Made by a program: the position numbers and the translations under genes. Shown one piece after another: positions 55,697-64,000 of a DNA stretch of 64,000 bases. The stretch is from Dictyostelium firmibasis (Eukaryota; Evosea; Eumycetozoa; Dictyosteliales; Dictyosteliaceae), in the NCBI GenBank assembly GCA_036169595.1, contig CM069769.1, positions 1,701,501 to 1,765,500 on the forward strand. Direction: 5' to 3'. A model generated the notes under the pieces. The model did no database searches, was not told the DNA's origin, and was given only the letters and a program-made list of their open reading frames with translations. Positions within the stretch are counted from its first letter, which is position 1. Each line of letters starts with the position of its first letter.

Positions 55697-58600
55697 TTAT
55701 TTAATTAAAACAATTTCTGAAGGCGAACGACCAAAGGTTGCAGGACAATACATCTCTTCAATCTGAAAGTCAAAAAAAAAGAATTAGTTCAATGAAAAAA
55801 AAAGAAAAAAAAATTATTGTCCAAACTTACTTTTGCAGATGGTGAGATAAAAGTACCACGTGTAATTGCAATGGTTTGATATGAATAATTATAAACACCT
55901 GGATATAAAAGGTTTGAATAAATCTCAACACCATTTTCACGATTATTAACATGATCGAAATAATAACCATTGTAATAGTAGTTTGAAAGTAATGGTTCTA
56001 AACCACTTGGTAATCTATCTTTAATAACCAAAAAGCTTGAAACATTGTCAACTTTTATAGTCAAGCATACTTTAACTCTTGAGCCAGCTTTAATTTCAAT
56101 GGTTTGAGGTTTATCACTATTTTCGACAGTTGTTGGATCATGATAAATAACATCACCTGGATTTGAAACTGGACGATAAGTTCTTTTGATATAAAAGCCT
56201 CTATTAAAGACACCTTTGGAGATTGGGTTCAACGAACCATAGGAAAGATTTAAACTATAATAAAGAGTACCTTTTGTTTTTCTTTGAATTATTAAAGGTT
56301 TTTGATTCTTTAATATTTGAGAGAAAGGAATAGTGATTGTATAGTTTTCTGAATCACCAATGGTAACTCTTTTGTTTTCCAAATAGTGATTGCCCAAAAT
56401 GAGACTTGCATCCAATGTTGGATCCAATTTTTCACCACTGGAGACTTTCATCTTTTCATATTGAGAGATTGCAAAGATATTGAATGCGTTTGCTTGTGTG
56501 GTACTATAACGACCTTCTTTATTGGTGAAATGAGCTAAACCACTTATTAAACGTTCCAACAATGGATGTTCTTTACCAGTTGCTTTACCACTTTCTAAAA
56601 GTGAAAGAATTAAAATGGCTTGGGCACGAGTATTACCATAAAATCCAAAAATTGGGGTTGAATTAATGTAGGCCATAGTACCGGTGATAGTAATATAGTT
56701 TGCAATATTTTTGAAGTCAATATGACTTTTGTAGAATTGAGAGAGATAGACAAAGATCTCTTGATATTGATTATCTGGTAGATCGGATTTTGCAGTTTCC
56801 AAAATCTTTGAAATAAAGGCAGTGTGAGGTACTGGACTTTGTATAATAGTTCCATAGACAAACGATGCAAATGCTTTACTCAAAAGATATTGGAATTTAC
56901 CCTTTTCATAGGAATCCTTTTTGAATACCATTACATTGGAGGAGCCTGCAAAATAGGATGATGCATTTGCTGCCAATATTTTTGCTTCGTTTGAGATGTC
57001 AGAAATTTGATTCAATACAAAGTAAACAAACACGGAAACAAATTCATATGAACCACTCTTTTTATCATCGAAATAGGTGAAGGAATGGTCTGATGATTGA
57101 TAACGTTTCTTTAAAATAGCAACCATATCTTCCAAAGGTTTCTTATTAGTTTTAATATTTTGAAGACCCAATTCTTTTACGTCTTTATCTTCTAATAAAT
57201 GTTGATATTTAATAAAGACTGATAGGGCTAATAATTTAGAAGCCAATTGCTCTGAACATGAATACTCATAATGTAATAAATCTTTGATTGAACACGAAAT
57301 CTTTTGAATTTTTGTTTTTGACAATGTAATTGTTAAACCACCTAATTGTTGGTCTAAATCTTTCCAATTATCAAGTTTTAAGTTGTGACTTGAAATTTCT
57401 TTATTTGATTTTAGATTTACTAGACTATGATTAATCGTTGAGGATTCTAATACAGTCGAGGAATAAACTGGGAATTTAAATGAGACTGCATCACAAATCT
57501 CTTGTGAACGATCTAATAGTTGAGTCTTTGCAACAAACTGAAAATCCGCAATACAATTTGAAACCAATGCCTCAACATGAACAGGGAATATGATCCTAGA
57601 CTTTGCTGGGAGTATACCACTAAATCCTTTGGTTTCAATGTTGCAATTATTTGAACGAATTGCACCACTGAATAATAAATCACAATCTACGATTGATGAA
57701 ATTATGATTGGGAATATTGCCTTATCTTTGTGATTTAAGAAACGTGGTGGACTTGGGCGAACCATAATTGGTAATGATGAAATGAAAGAGTGCTCACAGC
57801 TACCAAATCTATCTTCACCATGATGAACCAAAGCCATAACTCTAAATGTTGAAAGATTGTCTGGAAGCTTATATGTAAATGTTATCTTGCCATCTTGTTT
57901 GGTATTTAAACTTCCAAAATAAGCCAATGGTATAAAGTTTGAACGTACTCTAATTGGTTTGTTTATATCTTGAGATGGATCTGGTTTATCAGATTCTACA
58001 GGGGTACTTGTCCCACCATGTAGACGAATTACTATATTCAGTGTTGCTTGATTAACAATTGAGAGGTCTCTAAGTTTCATTGTTGTTACTTGATCAATTT
58101 GTTTGTTTAAATAGAATAAACGTTGTGATGATGGTGGAAGTCCATCTCTATCCATAATCATTTGTTGAAGTTCACCTATTGTTGTCTCACTGGTTACTCT
58201 TAATTGAATGATTCTACCCGCCATATATTTAACACTAATGGTTTTTAATTCATTATCACCTTCGAAATCTTCAGTGTCCAATTCGACCATTTTAATTTCC
58301 TCTGGATCATTGTAAATGGTTTTATCTAATAGCGAGTTCATTCTATCTTTTCCAATGTAAAATGGATTAGTTTCAAAGTAAATACCGAATGGATTCCATG
58401 TAGTTTTAATAGAATGATTGGTTATATCTAAAACTGCTTGATCAACAATAGCTAATGAGACATGAGCATTCGAGATTGGATTTTCATTGCTATCCTTCAC
58501 ACTAATTGTAATCGTTGACTCTTCCGAAGGTGATTGGAATTTCTTACATGATTCAACCTCTACCTTTAATTGCTTTTCGCTATAATCAATTTTTACTGGT

Positions 58601-61600
58601 ATTTTTACAAAGGAGCTTGTTAAACGGTTTACTTTTTGGCCATTTACATCTACTAATAAATTACCTTCCAAATAAACGTAGAACGATGGATGGTAATAAA
58701 TCTTTTCAGTTATTTGGAATTCACATTGGTGTTGACCATCTACCAATTTAATTGGGAAAATGTTTACAATGGTATTCTCTTTGGAGCAACAAATGTAACC
58801 TTTAGCATTTAAAGACTTTGAGGAAATGCACATTTTAATAGAATCATTTAATCTATAGATCTCTTTATCTAATGAGCATTCAATATCAAGTTTTGGTTTG
58901 GTTCTAAATGTTTCTTTTCCTTTTGGTGATGATAGAGTTGTTTGTTTGACAGGTGCAGTGGACTCTTTGTATTCTAATTCTGCTTGAGATTGTTTACCCA
59001 ACACAAAGACTGAGACATTATGACATTGAGATAATTGTATACCATTACTATAGTTTAGTTTTATCTTATGGTGACCGGTTTCTTTGAATTGATAAGAGAA
59101 CTTCAATTGAGTGTCAGCTTGTGGTATAATAACACTTTGATGAACTTTCTCTGGTTTCAAATCTTCTTCGTAGGGAATCTTTTCAATCAATGCATCGATT
59201 TTACCTTCCAATGATTGTTGATTGTCATAGTGACATAATAACATATCGACATTAAAATCTTGACCGACATTGACTAAATGGGTAATATTTGAACTCTTTA
59301 AAATACCAAAATGAGTGAATTTAGTATTCTCTACAATGAATTCTTTACTAATCTCCTCTTGGTTGTTTGAAGCATCGGATACTATTGCATGAACTCTAAC
59401 AGTGCAACGAGTTGAACATTCTTGAAGAACCAAATCTAAATTATGTTTGCCAGTTATCGATCTCTTACCAGTGTATCTAAAAGTATCACCATAGATATAT
59501 TCACTGTCTCTTGAGTAGTGATAGTTGGTATTCAATTTCGAATAGTTTGGTAATTGAGGCGATACAGTAATCTTCCAATCGACTATTGTATTTGGTATAA
59601 TTTCATCAGTGTATGATTTTGCTAACAACCCAATTCCGAATGGTGTTTCTAATTCAAAAGTACCTTGGTTTGACTCTGTTGACATTGAACACTCTAATAA
59701 AAAGGTTTTCAATTTAAACTCTTGAACATTAATATCAGAGAATGAAAACTCTTCTTGACAATATTTATATGTCAATGAACAATTTCCTAAATTAATATCC
59801 GATGGTAGTTCTAATTTAAGATTGAAACAACCAAACTCATTCAATTTCGTGGTACCCTTGCAAACTTCTTTTTTCTTGGCATCTTTTAATGAATAAGCTA
59901 CATTTACCATATCATCATTTTCATAAACATCGATATAGTTCGAAAAAAAACTTTGATCTGGTAATATTACACCTTGATCGACTACAACTCTAATTGTACC
60001 TTTAATATTTACAGTATCACCTGGACGATTAATACCTTGTTGTACAAACATCATAGGGTTGAATATATATGGTTTCTTATTGAACTCTTTGATAGGGACT
60101 TTATGTAAACATTTGTTTTTACTATCCAATGTTGAAATGATCATGTGTGATCCAACTATTGATGATTTCTCCAACAATTGAATTGAATTTTTCAAAGCGA
60201 ACTCCTTGAATGAAACTTCTCCTTTGCTATTAAAACTACGTCCATCATAAACCTTTAGAGATAAATGCTTGAAGTTTTCTCCAGAGATTGAATCGGTAAC
60301 ATTTACAATGATTTGACGACCAACATCAAAAGAGTTTACATTCATTGATGTATATTGTAATATAAATGATTTTTTAGCGAGACTTTTATCTGAAATACCG
60401 AATATATCCACATTGGCAATAGATTTTCCACCAGAAAATGTAAAAAGAAGCAGCTGATATTTACAACTATGAACATTTCTTCCACCAAAGAAGCTTGATA
60501 AATCTAGTGTCGTCGTTGAAATTGGATCAAACTCTCCATTTTCATCCTTTATTCTATTCACATTAACTTTTAATGATCCAACTATCTTTTTTTTTTTCTC
60601 TAAAGTTTTCTTTGAAATTGTATGTGCTTTAATTACCAATTGTTCGGTACCTGTCGAATTAACTTTAAAAATTGGTCTATTTTTTTTTAAAAATAAATAA
60701 AATTAGTTTTTTTTTTTTTTAAATATAAATTAAATAAAATATACATACTGAGAAGTTGGATCTAAATTATAAAATGGACTATTTGAATATGGGGTTGTTG
60801 TTGGTGAAGTCCAAATTTCACATGGGATTGGAGGAAATGAAAAAATACCATTCGAAAAGGCAACTTGACCATGGATATCTTTAATGTCACGTATTGTGAC
60901 AGAATAGGTTTCAGAGTGTTTAAATTTGCCAAAAATATGAAGTGTTTTACCACTTACAGACACTGAAGTAATTTCAACAGTTGGTTTAACAAAAACATAA
61001 CTACCAAAATCTTTTGAAAGACAAGTATTATTTTCCAAAGGATTATTTGAAATAAAAACAACCTCAGTTGCCTTGTGTAATGCACGGGTTTGAAGTAGTT
61101 CAGGCTTTATACTAAGAATTGGTGGTGTTGAAAACCTTACAGTTACGTTCTTGGTTGGATTAAAATTTGTACCTTCCTTCGAAGCGATTGAACCAATTTT
61201 AACATCAACAACAATGGTACAATCATGTTTTACCATGTTTGTAGAGGTGATTAAAATGCAGAATATTTTATCTCTGGCCCTCTCATCAGTAATGGAACGT
61301 TGATCCAATTGTTTTTTCCAATGACATAATCCATCATTAGAGTCAAGTGGAACAAACTTTAAGGCTTTGAACGTTGGGTCAATTGTCGAATTAATTTTAA
61401 GATCAAATAAATTTGCAATGGCAGATGATCTACTCCAATCAATTGGTTGTGAAAATGTAAATTTAATTTGTGGTGACTTTACGTCATTATTAAAATCCCA
61501 GTTTAATAATGATTGTGGTCCGGTGGTGAAAGTAAACTCCAAAGGATCAATCTCTTCTTTGAAAAGTTTTTTAAAATTTTGACATTCAACCGATATCTTA

Positions 61601-62796
61601 TAGTTTGTTGATTGTGGGAAATAATTTGGTTGAGAATTTGACAAAGCCACACTAAAAACATCAGATAATGGTGTTTTTGGCTTAGATATTGGTAATTGGT
61701 ATCTAAAGGCAATACCATCAATTGAATGCCAAGTTGCACCTTTAATTGGTGGGTCTACTTTAATTGGGAGTTCAATTTCTTTGGTGCTGGTTAAATCCAA
61801 AAATGGTCTATTAAACATAATTGATATAGAGTTTGAAAATGAAACTTCACTAGTTGGTGAAAAATGTTCAATCTTTAATTTTGGTTTAATAATTTCTTGA
61901 TGTTCTTTTGTTTGTGTGGTAGTAGTAGTTGGTGAGGATGGGTTTAAAAAACCCAATCCATCTTTATTTGGGATATCATAAAGTGATAATCTATCTAAAC
62001 GAGTCTCCAATCTTGAATCATTCTCAGCTACTTTTGGTTGACTGAATGATTTATTTGTTGGTATTAAATTTACATTTGGTATTGTTTGTGATGCAGTTTG
62101 ATCTCTTTTTAAGTTTGGATCTTTAAATTCGTTAATTCTACTTAAAAGGTTAAATGTAGCTGAATCATCTAATCTCTCCAATTCATTTTTGGTTGCATTG
62201 ATTGATAATGATGAAGACTTAAACGATCTATCATTAACTGATAGTTTATAGTTTATTTTCTCCTCGACTGTACCACCAGCATATGTTAGATCTCTACGAG
62301 AAACACCGACGAACACAGTATCTGATTGATCTTGTTGATGATTTTGAGTTTTTTCATTTTGTTTCTTTTGATTTTGAAGGAATTGCTCTTCAATATTTAC
62401 AAGAAATGGCGATACAGCAACTATTATAGTAGAATCATTTTCAATTTTATTCTCTTCAAGTGTTGAAAAATTCTCTAATTGTTTACCAGAGAAAATGAAT
62501 CTAATTTGATGTGGATGAATAATTGATGAGTGTGCTCTTGTATAGTAATTTGCCTTCTCTTCAATAACCTTTTCATTGCTTTCATTAATATCTTTAAATT
62601 CAATATCTTTACCATTATTATTACTATTATTATTTAACTCTTCTTCATTCTCAATGAATACAGAGGATGGTAAAGGTAAATTATAAGAATGGTCTCTATA
62701 AAATTTTATTTTAAGACTATCAATTGTTGTATCTTTACTGAGATCACTGTATTTTGTTTTATAATTATTTGTTGCTAAAAAATTTATTGAAAACAT
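55697..62796 (-). CDS. Bacterial-type alpha-2-macroglobulin with two ubiquitin-like domains
   Basis: Exons 62796-60749, 60676-55831 and 55762-55697 give 2319 residues. Residues 1-135 form a ubiquitin-like domain split by an Asn/Glu-rich insert (QIRFIFSGKQLENFSTLEENKI is its second half). About 290-680 match the N-terminal region of bacterial macroglobulins (VTVRFSTPP; GKTLHIFGKFKHSETYSVTI). MG-type beta domains follow. V1427-D-Q-A-V-L and, after it, FTYKLPDNLSTFRVMALVHHG are standard macroglobulin marks. Between them lies a second ubiquitin-like domain, residues 1496-1571, ending IRLHGG. The thioester motif C1823-S-E-Q is intact in HYEYSCSEQLASK. The C-terminus IEEMYCPATFGRSPSE matches the family end. 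No signal peptide or lipobox is seen. Macroglobulins trap proteases; here an intracellular role is suggested by the absent signal. The gene is probably acquired from bacteria, then fused to ubiquitin-like domains. Confidence 0.88.
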
Positions 62797-63482
62797 TTTA
62801 TTATTATTTTTTTTTTTATTTTTTATTATTTATTGTTATATTTAATTATTTTTATCAAAAATTTTTTTTTTCTTTTTTTTTCAGTTGCACTTTATTAAAA
62901 AAAAAATATTGAAATTTTTAATTTGGGAATTTTAAAAGAAAACAACCACACTTCTTTGAATTGCTTAATTTCAACCTACAAATAAAATATCCAGACACTT
63001 TTGACTGTTTTGAAAAAATTTGTGTGTCATTTCCTTTTTTACTGTTAGAGATGTGAAAATTTTAAATACAAAATAATTTAAAATGTGTTATTTTTTAGTT
63101 CCACACAACTGAATTATATGATTTATGTATTTATAAATTTGGTTAGAATTTTGATAGGGGGCACTTGAAATTTTTTCCATCAGTGGGAAAAACATACCAT
63201 TTTTATTTCTCTTTTATTAAAAAATAAAAAAAAAAGAACATAAATATGCTATGATGTTTTCAACACCTTTCTCACAATAATTGTTTAATTATAAATTTAT
63301 TTGAAATTATTTTATATCATTTGAAAAAAAAAAAAAATTTTGGCGCCGTCTCAAAAAAAAAATTTTTATTTTTTTTTAAATTTTTTTTTTTTTTTTCATT
63401 TTTTTTTTTTTCATTTTTTTTCATTTTTTTTTCATTTTTAACATCACTTGGTTTTTTTCATTCCAATCACAATTTTCTAAAG
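62797..63482. other. Divergent promoter region between macroglobulin gene and next gene
   Basis: AT-rich, with an unusually mixed patch at 62935-63260 (for example TAGGGGGCACTTGAAA). TTTTGGCGCCG at 63337-63347, about 140 bp before the plus-strand ATG, resembles an E2F site. No RNA gene was seen. Confidence 0.45.
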
Positions 63483-64000
63483 ATGTCTTTTCCACTCACA
63501 ATGGAAACCAAAATCAATAGAAAATTATTATATCCACCAATTGATAATTTCAATTATGGAAATAGTATAAGCCATCATAATAACAAACAACCAAATATAA
63601 ACCGTGAAGGTATTTCATCGGGAATCACCTCTGATGGTAATTATAATTGGTATACAAAAGAAAATGAAATATTCTTTTATGATTTAAATACTGGTAAAAG
63701 AATAACAACATTTTGTTTTGTTGAAAATTCAATTGATGTAATGTATCTCTTTTTTTTTTATTTCATTTTTTTTTTTTTTTTCGTGTCAACGTTAATTTAT
63801 AAAATCAGGCTCTAACTTTTTTTTTTTTTTTTCTTAAACGACTAAATTTTTTTATTTTATTTTTTTATTTTCATCAATCACACTTTTTTTTTTTTTATTT
63901 TTTTTATTTTTTTTTTATATAGTGTTTGGTAACAGCAGTTGGTGAGATTATTGTTGACGATCAAATATTTATAGTTGCAGCAGTAAAGAGTGGAAATAGT
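63483..64000 (+). CDS. 5' part of an unidentified gene (runs off the window)
   Basis: Exon 1 is 63483-63737 and exon 2 starts at 63923 and is still open at the window end. The protein begins MSFPLTMETKINRKLLYPPI, includes NYNWYTKENEIFFYDLNTGKRITTFCFVENSID, then CLVTAVGEIIVDDQIFIVAAVKSGNS. The alternating hydrophobic strands and FYDLNTGKR pattern suggest the start of a beta-propeller. I cannot name the family from 111 residues. The donor GTAATG at 63738 was preferred because the next GT (GTATCT) would bring a stop in exon 2. Confidence 0.6.

Noticed and set aside
58515-58751. 78-residue plus-strand frame
   Set aside because: Antisense to the macroglobulin gene, with no independent support.
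61367-61582. 71-residue plus-strand frame
   Set aside because: Antisense shadow of macroglobulin exon 1.

Overview
This window comes from the nuclear genome of a social amoeba, Dictyostelium discoideum or a very close relative. The evidence is extreme AT richness, short AT-rich GT...AG introns, exons carrying long Asn (AAT) and Gln (CAA) runs, homopolymer-filled spacers, FNIP repeats, annexin A7 with GYPPQQ repeats, and tRNA genes flanked by debris of tRNA-targeting non-LTR retrotransposons (TRE type) with extragenic B boxes. The annexin differs at several residues from the D. discoideum protein as I remember it, so a sister species such as D. firmibasis is possible. Exon borders were placed by eye from splice sites, reading frame and family conservation.

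Layout. 0.8-6.6 kb: nucleoporin Nup160 (minus). 6.9-7.8 kb: a small multipass membrane protein. 8.8-15.9 kb: three plus-strand genes, namely Notchless/NLE1 (ribosome assembly), a HEI10/CCNB1IP1-type RING protein (crossover control) and a MYND-RhoGAP protein. 16.2-19.0 kb: tRNA-Lys in a nest of TRE-like relics. 19.3-33.4 kb: FNIP protein, TTC14 homologue, a 44-residue gene with a decayed tandem copy, annexin A7, a cytochrome b5-domain protein, an RRM-RING-WD40 (RFWD3-like) protein and an atypical Fic protein. 33.9-41.7 kb: three identical tRNA-Gln(UUG) genes, many tRNA-headed retroposons (one dimeric, with a perfect 16-bp target duplication), a vWA-like/P-loop GTPase gene, and a fossil LTR-type element with an internal duplication. 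43.3-55.4 kb: a tiny two-exon gene, a divergent actin, a nine-exon long-chain acyl-CoA synthetase, proteasome beta-2, mitoferrin, a BSD protein and a 73-residue basic protein whose first coding exon is only the ATG. 55.7-62.8 kb: a 2319-residue bacterial-type alpha-2-macroglobulin with an N-terminal ubiquitin-like domain and a second one inserted in its middle. 63.5 kb onward: the start of a further gene.

Most genes are unrelated housekeeping genes (nuclear pore, ribosome assembly, proteasome, lipid activation, iron import). The two parts that deserve attention are the macroglobulin and the tRNA-linked retroposon neighbourhoods. The macroglobulin keeps a CxEQ thioester motif, shows no signal peptide, and has a ubiquitin-like fold ending in Gly-Gly in the interval where other macroglobulins hold the bait region. 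In the tRNA neighbourhoods, modules face the tRNA genes from 45-51 bp upstream, while a second family sits downstream close to the extragenic B boxes.
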